Shown: positions 1 to 8,922 of the stretch, piece after piece
Layout of the letters: each line of letters opens with the position of its first letter
Position numbering within the stretch: the stretch's first letter is position 1
Assembly (NCBI RefSeq): GCF_018127785.1
Contig: NZ_CP072390.1
Location: forward strand, 868,001-932,000
Source: Prevotella scopos JCM 17725
GTDB taxonomy: Bacteria > Bacteroidota > Bacteroidia > Bacteroidales > Bacteroidaceae
Reading direction: 5' to 3'
DNA: 64,000 nt
Notes under the pieces: model-generated
Database searches by the model: none
Told to the model about the DNA's origin: nothing
The model's input: only the letters and a program-made list of their open reading frames with translations
Made by a program: the position numbers and the translations under genes

Positions 1-1306
1 CATTTCGGCGTAAAGGTTCTTTGAGGGTAATACCCTCAAGACTTGTACAACGTGAGAGGGCAACGTATGCCTGACCTCCTGCAAAGACACCACCTGTAAA
101 ATCAATATTTACGTTTTTGAAGGTTAGTCCTTGACTTTTGTGAACAGTGATAGCCCAAGCCAATTTAATAGGGAATTGAATATAAGTACCTATCTGTTCC
201 TCTTCAATTCTTTGTTCTTCCTCATTAAAACGATATCTTATGTTCTCCCACATCTCACGTTGAACTTGTAAGTCTTCACCATCTTCTGTATGGACATAGA
301 GCATACCAGCTTCTTCGTCGATACCGATAATGATACCTAAGGTTCCATTGACCCATTGTTTTTCAATGTCATTTTTAATAAACATGATATGTGCTCCAAC
401 CTTGAGATTCAATTCGATAGGGGTGGGGAGGCTACTCTCCGGAAATTCGCCTTTGATTTCACCTAAGAACATGACGGGATTTCCTTCAAGACTTTCGAGT
501 CCTTCATTATTAATCCAGTCCACGGTATCACGCTTCGTTGATAAAGTAATCGTGAAATCTCCTTCAGGTTTGTCTGCATTTTCCAAGCGTGCCCCGATGC
601 GCTCATTAATCAACTTGAAATCTGTATCTGAAACTTGATTCGTGCGGATATGGTCAAGAATGGATATAAAACTAGAATCAGTCTGACGATATACTTTAGT
701 GAGTTCAATACTTACAAGAGGGTAATCTTGGAAAACTTTTGCATCAAAGAAATAACTGCTTGAATAAAAAGGTTGTAGTAGCTTACGATCTTCCTCCTTC
801 AAGACAGGCTCAAGCTGATAAACATCACCCACTAAAAGAAGCTGTTTCCCACCAAATGGTTCACGCATATTACGATTGTATATCCGTAGAAATTTGTCAA
901 TGAAGTCAATGATATCAGCCCGTACCATGCTGATTTCGTCAATTATAATCAGTTCGACTTCGCGTAGCAATTTACATTTGTCACCATTATATTTCATCGT
1001 ACTACGCAGATTGCGCGCAGAATAACGTTTATCTGTGGGAACAAGTGGATAGAAAGGGAGTTTAAAAAAACTGTGTAGCGTACTACCACCAGCATTGATT
1101 GCAGCAATTCCTGTTGGTGCTAGAATAATATGTTTTTTCTTCGTTGTAGCAGCAATGTAACGTAGAAACGTAGATTTTCCTGTTCCTGCTTTTCCGGTTA
1201 AGAAGAGGGAATTATTGGTGAACTGGATAATTTGAAGCGCTTTTTGTAGCTCTGTATTATCCAAGTCAATTGTATTAATGTCTATGTTTGCTTTCTTTTG
1301 AGACAT
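1..1306 (-). CDS. PIF1-like ATP-dependent DNA helicase, C-terminus beyond the window
   Basis: The frame is open from an ATG at 1306 to the left edge, so only about the first 435 residues are seen. Near residue 40 there is a Walker A motif (GKAGTGKST), followed by a Walker B/DEAD-like motif (IIIDEISMV). Further on, LVGDVYQLEP resembles the Q/GD motif of PIF1/RecD helicases, and ITVHKSQGLTFKNV plus YVALSRC are the C-terminal superfamily 1B helicase motifs. PIF1-family enzymes unwind DNA 5' to 3'. The gene stands alone here; the next gene to its right is also on the minus strand but has its own hairpin end. A longer product with an added C-terminal domain is possible, because the gene leaves the window. 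Confidence 0.9.
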   Translation of the reverse strand, partial: MSQKKANIDINTIDLDNTELQKALQIIQFTNNSLFLTGKAGTGKSTFLRYIAATTKKKHIILAPTGIAAINAGGSTLHSFFKLPFYPLVPTDKRYSARNLRSTMKYNGDKCKLLREVELIIIDEISMVRADIIDFIDKFLRIYNRNMREPFGGKQLLLVGDVYQLEPVLKEEDRKLLQPFYSSSYFFDAKVFQDYPLVSIELTKVYRQTDSSFISILDHIRTNQVSDTDFKLINERIGARLENADKPEGDFTITLSTKRDTVDWINNEGLESLEGNPVMFLGEIKGEFPESSLPTPIELNLKVGAHIMFIKNDIEKQWVNGTLGIIIGIDEEAGMLYVHTEDGEDLQVQREMWENIRYRFNEEEQRIEEEQIGTYIQFPIKLAWAITVHKSQGLTFKNVNIDFTGGVFAGGQAYVALSRCTSLEGITLKEPLRRN

Positions 1307-1448
1307 TGCTTTTGAGCTTCATTGCCCTACGCAGATTATTTTTTATTTATAACTTACCACTTTATAGTCTTACACTCTATAAATGTATTTGCTGATATCA
1401 ACTACAGAAGTAATAGGCTAGATTGTCAAAACTGGGATTATTTCCTTT

Positions 1449-1480
1449 ATATTCACAGAGGTTTGACTCTCTGTGAATAT
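1449..1480 (-). terminator. Hairpin downstream of the PBP1A gene
   Basis: Perfect 12 bp inverted repeat (ATATTCACAGAG / CTCTGTGAATAT) with an 8 nt loop, just past the stop codon of the PBP1A gene. The T-run on the minus strand is weak, so it may act as an mRNA 3' end stabiliser as much as an intrinsic terminator. Confidence 0.6.
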
Positions 1481-1490
1481 AATGAAATAC

Positions 1491-4013
1491 CTATACTTCC
1501 ATATCCTCACTGCGCGGCTTCTTTGCCTTCTTTATGATTTTCTGTGATTCATTATTAGGACTGTTGTTTTCTCTTTCTGGGGCTGGCTGTGGCATTGGCT
1601 CTAAGATAAAGCCACCCTCATCATTGTTTTCGTTTTCATCAATAGGCTCTTCTTCCTTTTCTTGATGTCGGCGTCTAGAGATAACACCCTGTAATGAATC
1701 TGGTAAAGCATGACGAATCACTGTAGGCTGACAATTGTATGCTGTTGGATCAATTCCTTCGTCTGGATCTATTTGCCACTTAGCATGATACTTCTGGAAG
1801 GCCTTATCACGCATTAAGCTGTAAATAAACTCTCCACAGATAGGTAAGGCTGTCTTCGAACCTTGTCCTAAAGCACCTGTACGGAAGTGAATTGAGCGGT
1901 ATTCTCCACCTACCCATGCACCTACAACAAGCTTTGGACTGACTGCAATAAACCATGCGTCAGAGTGGTTATTACTTGTTCCTGTCTTTCCTCCCCAGTC
2001 CGTATCACCGAAAATATAATGGCGTAGAGCCAGACTTGTACCGCCACCTTCATTCACTCCAGCTTTCAGCATTTGTTGCATGAGGAAGGCAGACTTGTAA
2101 GGTAACACTCGCTCATGGTCTTTTGGTGCAACATAGACCTCATTACCATCTTTATCCAAGATTCGTGTAACCACAACTGGAACATGATGTTCACCTTCAT
2201 TGGCAACAGTGCTATAGGCATTTACCAATTCTAAAAGGTTCACGTCGCTTGATCCCAATGCCAAAGATGGCTCATCATCCAAAGGACTTTTGATACCCAT
2301 CTCCTGTGCAGTACGAATAATATTCTTTATACCCATCTCTTGTCCTAAGCGCACTGCAATCGAGTTGATACTGCGAGCAAATGCACTTTTCAGTGTGATA
2401 GAATCATTAGAGAATCGACCATTGGCATTGTGAGGTGTCCATGTCTTCATCAGGCCAGTCTTCTTATCGAGTACTTCCATGCTAATATACTCGTCACGAC
2501 GTTTGTCGCATGGAGTAAGTCCTTGATTGAACGCTTCTGAATAAACAAAGAGTTTGAAGGTTGAACCAGGCTGACGCTGTGCAACAACCTTGTCATACTT
2601 CCACGTCTTGAAGTCAATATCGCCCACCCAAGCACGTACAGCACCGGTTTCTGGTTCCATCGCTACCATGGCACAGTGCATGAACTTTACCATATAGCGA
2701 ATAGAGTCCATTGACGACATCTCTTTCTCAATGTGTCCCTTTTCATAGTCGAAGAGAGTAACCTTATGTGGTTTGTTGAGATAATAGAGAACGCTATCAC
2801 GCTGGTTTGGATATTTCTGTAACAACTTCTTATAGAAAGGTTGGCGTTCTGCAATACCCTCAATAAAGCCAGGTATTTCGTCTCCCTTTGCATCTCTCCA
2901 TGGTTGCATACCACGCCAATGATTGTTAAAAGTCTGTTGAACCTTCTTCATCTGCTTAGTGGCAGCCTGTTCAGCATATTTCTGCATTCTAGTATCAATG
3001 GTTGTATAAATCCTCAATCCGCTGCTATAGAGATCATAACCATTGTCTTTCATCCAATCTTTGAAGTAGTCGGATATATACTCGCGGAAATATTGTGCCT
3101 GACCATCATAGTTCTCCTCAACATGTACATCTAACTTCATTGGAAGTTTTGAACATACTGCGTATTCACTACGAGGTAATACGTTATGTGTTACCATATT
3201 ATATAACACGGTATTACGACGGCGAATAGAGTTCTTTGGATGTAAGATTGGATTATAATAAGTTGTAGCCTTCAACATACCTACCAATGTTGCAGCTTGG
3301 TCAATTGACAACTTAGACGGACTTGTGTTAAAGTATGTCTTAGCCGCTGTCTTTACACCAAAAGAGTTATTACCGAAATCAACGGTATTGGCATACATCG
3401 TAAGAATCTCTTTCTTAGAGTAGATAAGCTCTAGCTTAATGGCGATAATCCACTCTTTGCTCTTCATGATAAGCATTCTCAAGCCTGGAACATGCCCCAG
3501 CAGACCCGAAGAATATTGTGTACGAACGCGAAACATATTCTTGGCTAATTGCTGTGTGATGGTGGATGCTCCACGACCTCCACTGCCTGTCACGGCATCT
3601 TTGATAGCACCTCCGATGCCCATAAAGTCAATTCCATGATGACTATAAAAACGTTCATCCTCAGTACTGATGAGCGCATTCCAAAAAGCAGAGTTGACTT
3701 CCTCATACTTTACAGGTGTACGATTCTCTTTATAAAACCGACCAATCAGAACGGAATCAGCACTATAGATCTCAGATGCAGCATAAGTTGGCGGTGTTTT
3801 GATATCTATAAAACCTGGTGATTTCCCAAATAGCCAGAGGAAATTGATGTCAACCATACCCAAATAAAGGAAGATGGCTACAAAGAAGGATACAACTCCT
3901 ATAGTAGCCTTTGTGTACCAAGCACGACCTTTATAGAGTTTTGCATACCAAGGAAAAAAGTTGATTAGCCCACGGAAAATGCTTTTTATGAATCTAAATA
4001 TTTTCTTTACCAT
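1491..4013 (-). CDS. mrcA: Class A penicillin-binding protein (PBP1A type)
   Basis: Bifunctional peptidoglycan glycosyltransferase/transpeptidase, 840 aa, anchored in the inner membrane. One N-terminal membrane segment lies at about residues 35-58. The GT51 glycosyltransferase domain follows, with EDERFYSHHGID and ASTITQQLAKNMF motifs. The transpeptidase domain shows the serine motif STFK in RQPGSTFKLF, the SxN motif in SFARSINS, and KTGTSNN near residue 670. The last 50 residues are acidic and basic low-complexity tail. It is the last gene of the minus-strand run lpxD-lpxC/fabZ-lpxA-miaA, 77 bp after miaA, so lipid A and peptidoglycan genes may share transcription. In Bacteroidetes it is usually annotated as a transglycosylase domain protein; the symbol follows E. 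coli usage. Confidence 0.93.
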   Translation of the reverse strand: MVKKIFRFIKSIFRGLINFFPWYAKLYKGRAWYTKATIGVVSFFVAIFLYLGMVDINFLWLFGKSPGFIDIKTPPTYAASEIYSADSVLIGRFYKENRTPVKYEEVNSAFWNALISTEDERFYSHHGIDFMGIGGAIKDAVTGSGGRGASTITQQLAKNMFRVRTQYSSGLLGHVPGLRMLIMKSKEWIIAIKLELIYSKKEILTMYANTVDFGNNSFGVKTAAKTYFNTSPSKLSIDQAATLVGMLKATTYYNPILHPKNSIRRRNTVLYNMVTHNVLPRSEYAVCSKLPMKLDVHVEENYDGQAQYFREYISDYFKDWMKDNGYDLYSSGLRIYTTIDTRMQKYAEQAATKQMKKVQQTFNNHWRGMQPWRDAKGDEIPGFIEGIAERQPFYKKLLQKYPNQRDSVLYYLNKPHKVTLFDYEKGHIEKEMSSMDSIRYMVKFMHCAMVAMEPETGAVRAWVGDIDFKTWKYDKVVAQRQPGSTFKLFVYSEAFNQGLTPCDKRRDEYISMEVLDKKTGLMKTWTPHNANGRFSNDSITLKSAFARSINSIAVRLGQEMGIKNIIRTAQEMGIKSPLDDEPSLALGSSDVNLLELVNAYSTVANEGEHHVPVVVTRILDKDGNEVYVAPKDHERVLPYKSAFLMQQMLKAGVNEGGGTSLALRHYIFGDTDWGGKTGTSNNHSDAWFIAVSPKLVVGAWVGGEYRSIHFRTGALGQGSKTALPICGEFIYSLMRDKAFQKYHAKWQIDPDEGIDPTAYNCQPTVIRHALPDSLQGVISRRRHQEKEEEPIDENENNDEGGFILEPMPQPAPERENNSPNNESQKIIKKAKKPRSEDMEV

Positions 4014-4090
4014 TTATAGATAATCTTCATGTTTAACGTAACTTACCAGAACTTCTAACGTCCTATGTGCTCATATAGCCCATACTGCTC

Positions 4091-5077
4091 TTAATACAAA
4101 AGTACTTCTTTACTTGTATCTGATATCATTGTTTGGATATAATTTAAGATTTCTTCAATCTTATCGGGATGAAACCATCTAAAAGTTGCATCTTTTTTAT
4201 ACCATGTGAGTTGTTTCCGAGCATATCTACGGGTATTACTCTGTATCTTAAATATGGCCTCGTCAAGAGTCGTTAAGCCATCAAGATATTCAAATAACTC
4301 TTTATAACCAACAGTATTAAGAGAATTAAGTGAACGCTTTGGATAAACTTGTAAAGCTTCTTCAATCATTCCATCTTCAATCATTTTTAAAACTCGTTGA
4401 TTGATTCTTTGATAAAGTTCATCTCTATCACGATTTAAGCCTATCTTGATGATATTAAAAGGACGTTCCTTTATAGTATTTAAGCGGAATGATGTGTATG
4501 TCTTTCCTGTTTGAACACATATTTCAAGTGCATGGATAACACGTCGTGGGTTATTCTTATCAACTATTTCCCAATACGCAGGATCCTTTTCTCGCAACAG
4601 TTTGCACATTTGTTCAAGTCCTTCAGCTTCCAAACGATCCATCATATTCCTTCTTATCTCGGGGAGAATTGTAGGAATATCATCAATCCCTTTACATACT
4701 GCATCAATATACATCATAGAGCCGCCTGATAACAGAGCGATAGGGGAGGACTGAGTATTAATCAGTTCCATCACGTCCTGTTCATATCGGCTGGCAGAGT
4801 AGTAATCTTCTAAGTGATGGCTACCAACAAAATAATGTTGTATTCGTTGTTGCTGCTCGGCTGTTGGTGCTGCTGTTCCTACCGGAATTTCGGAGAAAAT
4901 CTGTCGTGAATCCGCATTGATAACGGGTACGTTGAAATGTTCAGCAATACGAAGGGTTGTCTCTGTTTTACCAACGCCTGTCGAACCAGTGATGACAATT
5001 AAAGTTTTGTTTTTCAATCTGAATGCCTGATAATTATAAATAAATATAATCCAACTTAGGTAAGTTGTGAAACGCAT
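4091..5077 (-). CDS. miaA: tRNA dimethylallyltransferase
   Basis: Adds a dimethylallyl group to adenosine 37 of tRNAs that read UNN codons. The P-loop (GSTGVGKTE) is followed by the substrate motif NADSRQIF and by SGGSMMYIDAVC, all typical of MiaA. The length (about 308-328 aa) fits the family. The ATG at 5077 gives a 20-residue hydrophobic lead that MiaA proteins lack. A TTG at 5017, directly before KNKTLIVITGST, is a more natural start, so the first 60 bases may be untranslated. It lies 52 bp after lpxA and 77 bp before the PBP gene. Confidence 0.92.
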   Translation of the reverse strand: MRFTTYLSWIIFIYNYQAFRLKNKTLIVITGSTGVGKTETTLRIAEHFNVPVINADSRQIFSEIPVGTAAPTAEQQQRIQHYFVGSHHLEDYYSASRYEQDVMELINTQSSPIALLSGGSMMYIDAVCKGIDDIPTILPEIRRNMMDRLEAEGLEQMCKLLREKDPAYWEIVDKNNPRRVIHALEICVQTGKTYTSFRLNTIKERPFNIIKIGLNRDRDELYQRINQRVLKMIEDGMIEEALQVYPKRSLNSLNTVGYKELFEYLDGLTTLDEAIFKIQSNTRRYARKQLTWYKKDATFRWFHPDKIEEILNYIQTMISDTSKEVLLY

Positions 5078-5129
5078 TTATCTACTCGAACGAATCTTTC
5101 TCTACTTTTAGGAAATTGAGAGCAGACCT

Positions 5130-5900
5130 CTATTTAATAATACCACGTTCAGACGACTCAACAAAATCAATTATACGTTGTATTTCTGGTGTTACTTGCA
5201 ATTCATTCTTAATTCTCTGGATATTTTCGGCGCGTGTACCTGTTCCATACAGGATGCGATATGCATTGTGAATTAGTTCGATAAGTTCATTTGAAAAACC
5301 ACGACGACGCAGACCGATAAGGTTAATACCCATGTAACGAGCAGGCTCCTTACCAACAATAATATAAGGTGGAACATCCATTGAGAAACGAGATCCTCCC
5401 TGAATCATAACGTATCCACCGATATGGCAGAATTGATGGCAAAGAATGTTTGCAGAGATAATAGCATTATCATCAACTGTTACCTCACCTGCAAACTTTG
5501 TTGAATTGCCAATAATGTCACCAGAGCCAATGACACAATCATGTGCTATATGTACACACTCCATCAACAAGTTGTTGCTACCAACCTTTGTAGTACCCTT
5601 AGAAGCCGTACCGCGTGAGATGGTAACATTCTCACGAATAGAGTTGTTGTCACCGATCTCACACAATGAATCTTCGTTCCTAAACTTCAAGTCCTGAGGT
5701 TTAGTTGAGATGCTGGCACCAGGGAAAATCTCATTGTTATTGCCCAAACGTGCGCCTACATGGATCGTTACACTATTCTGGAACACATTATTGTCACCGA
5801 TGACAGTATTCTTATCGATGTAACAGAATGGTCCAATTATATTATTATCACCAAGTTTCGCCTCTGGATGAACAAAGGCCAATGGACTTATCTGGTTCAT
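5130..5900 (-). CDS. lpxA: Acyl-ACP--UDP-N-acetylglucosamine O-acyltransferase
   Basis: First step of lipid A synthesis: transfers a 3-hydroxyacyl chain from ACP to UDP-GlcNAc in the cytoplasm. The 256 aa protein is built of left-handed beta-helix hexapeptide repeats (e.g. IGDNN, VGSNN). It carries the catalytic histidine in MECVHIAHDCVIGSG at about residue 120. The C-terminal helical part contains GINLIGLRRRGFS, a well-conserved LpxA stretch. The start follows the lpxC/fabZ stop by 16 bp, so the two are probably co-translated from one mRNA. Confidence 0.96.
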   Translation of the reverse strand: MNQISPLAFVHPEAKLGDNNIIGPFCYIDKNTVIGDNNVFQNSVTIHVGARLGNNNEIFPGASISTKPQDLKFRNEDSLCEIGDNNSIRENVTISRGTASKGTTKVGSNNLLMECVHIAHDCVIGSGDIIGNSTKFAGEVTVDDNAIISANILCHQFCHIGGYVMIQGGSRFSMDVPPYIIVGKEPARYMGINLIGLRRRGFSNELIELIHNAYRILYGTGTRAENIQRIKNELQVTPEIQRIIDFVESSERGIIK

Positions 5901-5916
5901 AATTCTCTTTCTTATA

Positions 5917-7305
5917 TTACTTGTTCTTAACTATTTGTGCCGTAAATGTAGCTTCAGCTACAACGCGTTCACCAACAAACATATAACCTTTCATTGAACT
6001 GATTCCGTGACGTACTGGGCCTAGAAGCTCTACACGGAACATGAGTGTGTCACCAGGGACAACCTTTTGGCGGAACTTAACGTCATCAATCTTCAAGAAA
6101 TAAGTTGACCAACGCTCAGGCTCTTCTACTTGTGAAAGCACCAAAAGACCACCACATTGAGCCATAGCCTCAACCTGCAATACACCTGGCATAACAGGCT
6201 CCTGTGGGAAGTGTCCTTGGAAAAATGGTTCATTGCTGGTTACATTCTTAATACCAATGATACTCGTTGAACCCATTGCGATAACCTTATCAACCAACTG
6301 CATTGGATATCTGTGAGGTAAAAGCTCACGGATACGAATATTATCCATCAATGGTTCATCATTAGGATCATACATTGGCGCTTGAATCTCATGCTTGCGT
6401 ATCTCTTTACGCATCAAGCGTGCAAACTTATTGTTGACAGTATGACCAGGACGAGTAGCAATGATACGTCCCTTGATAGGTTTACCAATCAGTGCCATAT
6501 CACCAATGATGTCAAGGAGTTTATGACGTGTACACTCATTATCCCATTGTAATGGCTTATGTTGGATATAACCAATATTTTTGGCATCCATGTGTGGAAC
6601 CTTCAAAAGGTCAGCCAACTGATCTAGTTTCTCTTGTGAAACCTGCTGCTCGTAGATTACTATAGCATTATCCAAGTCGCCACCCTTGATAAGGTTAGCC
6701 TGCAAAAGAGGTATAATGTCACGAACAAAAACGAATGTACGCGCAGGGGCTATCTCTGTTGCATAATTATCAATATTATCTAATGTGGCAAACTGACTGC
6801 TAATAAACTTAGATTCGAAGTTACACATAGCCGTTATAGAGAATTGCTCATCAGGAAGAATCGTAATAACAGAACCATTCTTATCCTTGATTTCTATCTT
6901 TTTCCGAATGATGTAATAATCCTTCGGTGCATTCTGATCAACAATACCTACTTCGTTGATTTTGTCAACATACATGGTTGCAGAGCCATCAAGAATTGGG
7001 AATTCTGGACCATTGATTTGAATAAGGCAGTTGTCTATACCCATAGCATAAAGTGCAGACATACCATGTTCTATCGTACTAATGCGTGCTTCACCTTTTG
7101 CCAATACTGTTCCTCGCTGTGTATCGACAACATTTTCTGCAACAGCATCAATGATAGGCTGCCCTTCAAGGTCTATTCTTTGAATCTTATATCCTGTATT
7201 CTCTGGAGCAGGATTAAAAGTTACAGTAAGGCTCAATCCAGTATGAAGTCCTTTTCCGAAGAGGGAAAAACTTCCCTTCAATGTTTTCTGCTTAACTGTT
7301 TCCAT
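5917..7305 (-). CDS. lpxC/fabZ: LpxC-FabZ fusion: UDP-3-O-acyl-GlcNAc deacetylase / 3-hydroxyacyl-ACP dehydratase
   Basis: Two enzymes in one 462 aa chain. Residues 1 to about 305 are LpxC, the zinc deacetylase that commits the cell to lipid A, with STIEHGMSAL and the HKLLDIIGD zinc-site motif. Residues about 315-462 are FabZ, the hot-dog-fold dehydratase of fatty acid synthesis, with HRYPMQLVDK and GHFPQEPVMPGVLQVEA. Both act on 3-hydroxyacyl-ACP or its product, so the fusion links lipid A supply to phospholipid supply. This fusion is a known Bacteroidetes trait. The gene starts 5 bp after the lpxD stop. Confidence 0.97.
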   Translation of the reverse strand: METVKQKTLKGSFSLFGKGLHTGLSLTVTFNPAPENTGYKIQRIDLEGQPIIDAVAENVVDTQRGTVLAKGEARISTIEHGMSALYAMGIDNCLIQINGPEFPILDGSATMYVDKINEVGIVDQNAPKDYYIIRKKIEIKDKNGSVITILPDEQFSITAMCNFESKFISSQFATLDNIDNYATEIAPARTFVFVRDIIPLLQANLIKGGDLDNAIVIYEQQVSQEKLDQLADLLKVPHMDAKNIGYIQHKPLQWDNECTRHKLLDIIGDMALIGKPIKGRIIATRPGHTVNNKFARLMRKEIRKHEIQAPMYDPNDEPLMDNIRIRELLPHRYPMQLVDKVIAMGSTSIIGIKNVTSNEPFFQGHFPQEPVMPGVLQVEAMAQCGGLLVLSQVEEPERWSTYFLKIDDVKFRQKVVPGDTLMFRVELLGPVRHGISSMKGYMFVGERVVAEATFTAQIVKNK

Positions 7306-7310
7306 GTATG

Positions 7311-8351
7311 TTATTTGTTCTTTTTCAATTCTTCAATTTCTTTCTGCAGTGCATTCAACTGCTTGTACATCTCTGGCAAACGTTGGAAGATAGCCTGTGA
7401 CTTAAAGTATGGGCGTTGCTCCATAGGGGGAGTTCCAATGAGTTGCTGATTACTCTTTAGGCTACCAGGGACACCTGACTGTGCACCGAGGAATACCTTA
7501 TCACCTATAGTGATATGACCAGCAATACCCACCTGACCACCAAACATACACCATTGTCCAACCTTAGTTGAGCCAGCAATACCTACCTGAGCAGACATCA
7601 CGGTATTCTCACCAATATCGTTGTTGTGCGCTATTTGAACAAGGTTGTCAAGTTTCACGCCCTTACGAACGTATGTGCTGCCCATAGTTGAGCGGTCAAT
7701 ACAAGTGTTGGCACCAATCTCTACGTCATCTTCTATCGTAACAATACCGATTTGAGGTATTTTATCATAGCTATCAGTTTCTGGATTAGGTGCAAAGCCA
7801 AAGCCATCCGCACCAATTACACAACCAGAATGTAGAATAACATTGTTACCAATCTTACAATCATGATAGATACTTGCGTTTGGATAAACAATACAATTAC
7901 TTCCCAATTGCACACCATCCATAATTGTTGCATGTGGATAAACCTGACAGCCATCACCCAAAGCTACGCCGTCACCAATGTATGCGAATGCACCAATATA
8001 CACATCCTTACCAATTGTTGCTTTAGAAGAAACAAAAGCAAGCGGGTCTATACCCTGCTTCTTTGGTTTCATACTTTCATAGAGTTGCAACAACTTAGCA
8101 ACGCAATCTCGTGCATTCTTTACACGGATAAGAGTAGGCTTTACTTCCTTGTCCAATTGGATATCCTCATCTATGAGGACAATGCTTGACTCAGTTTCAA
8201 AGAGATAGTGTATATATTTAGGGTTTGCAAGAAAGGAGATAGCTCCTTTCTTACCTTCTTCAATCTTGGCGAAGGTATTAATGGTTACGTTTTCGTCACC
8301 TTCAATACGACCTTGTATAAATTGCGATATTTGTTTCGCAGAGAATTCCAT
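7311..8351 (-). CDS. lpxD: UDP-3-O-(3-hydroxyacyl)glucosamine N-acyltransferase
   Basis: Third enzyme of lipid A synthesis, adding the N-linked hydroxyacyl chain. The N-terminal uridine-binding domain (residues 1-100, with [10 protein letters not shown]) is followed by hexapeptide repeats and the catalytic histidine in [12 protein letters not shown]-terminal helix ([19 protein letters not shown]) ends the protein, as in other LpxD. Length 346 aa is normal. It heads the minus-strand lipid A run, and a TAnnTTTG promoter lies about 30 bp upstream of its ATG. Confidence 0.96.
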   Translation of the reverse strand: MEFSAKQISQFIQGRIEGDENVTINTFAKIEEGKKGAISFLANPKYIHYLFETESSIVLIDEDIQLDKEVKPTLIRVKNARDCVAKLLQLYESMKPKKQGIDPLAFVSSKATIGKDVYIGAFAYIGDGVALGDGCQVYPHATIMDGVQLGSNCIVYPNASIYHDCKIGNNVILHSGCVIGADGFGFAPNPETDSYDKIPQIGIVTIEDDVEIGANTCIDRSTMGSTYVRKGVKLDNLVQIAHNNDIGENTVMSAQVGIAGSTKVGQWCMFGGQVGIAGHITIGDKVFLGAQSGVPGSLKSNQQLIGTPPMEQRPYFKSQAIFQRLPEMYKQLNALQKEIEELKKNK

Positions 8352-8382
8352 TTATATTGCCTTTTATTGATTATAATTTGTG

Positions 8383-8390
8383 CAAAGATA
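8383..8390 (-). promoter_or_regulatory. Bacteroidetes -7 promoter box for the lpxD run
   Basis: CAAAGATA on the plus strand is TATCTTTG on the minus strand, a full match to TAnnTTTG. It sits 32 bp before the lpxD ATG. Confidence 0.7.
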
Positions 8391-8401
8391 GGGATTTTTT
8401 A

Positions 8402-8922
8402 TTAGAAACGTTGATAAGATAGGTAATATTTACATATTTTTTTCGAGAGTAATTCAATGTTCAAAATCTCTGATGCTTCGGTTATATCTTTCAAAGTTCC
8501 ATCTTTATAGAGAATGCTGATGTGGTCATCGAATGGATTATACATGTCTTTCTGTACACGATTTACTCCAACGAGGTAATCACAATCAGAAAGATTTATT
8601 TCATATCGTTCGGAGATAAGTTTCTTAAGCTGATTGATTTCATCTTGTGTAGGTTCTTTTTCTCTCACTTCAACTTTAAATATTTTTCGATTAATTATGT
8701 TTGATGAGAGTAAAGAAAGAATCCTGTCTTCATGCTGTTGCCATACTTTAATAGCGCTCCATATATCATTGTCATCCAACGCAATATAATTATCTAACGC
8801 TTTCTTATCTTTAATGAATGTTTCTGCCGTAATATCATTGTAAAGGAAGTAATGTAGTGCTGGTGATGCAAAAAGATTTACTCCTTCTTTAGCCAATTGT
8901 TTAGCACGACGTAAAGTGTTAA
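8402..8922 (-). pseudogene. HD-domain phosphohydrolase, C-terminal half (split by IS)
   Basis: This frame continues the HD-domain gene that starts at 11730. If the IS and one TTAA copy are removed, the codons read VLI-N-TLRRAKQLAKEG with no frame change, giving one protein of about 406 aa. This half covers about the last 172 residues, which carry no catalytic HD motif. A TTG near 8896 could restart translation, but the piece is unlikely to work alone. The stop lies about 50 bp from the lpxD ATG region, and both genes are on the minus strand. Confidence 0.9.
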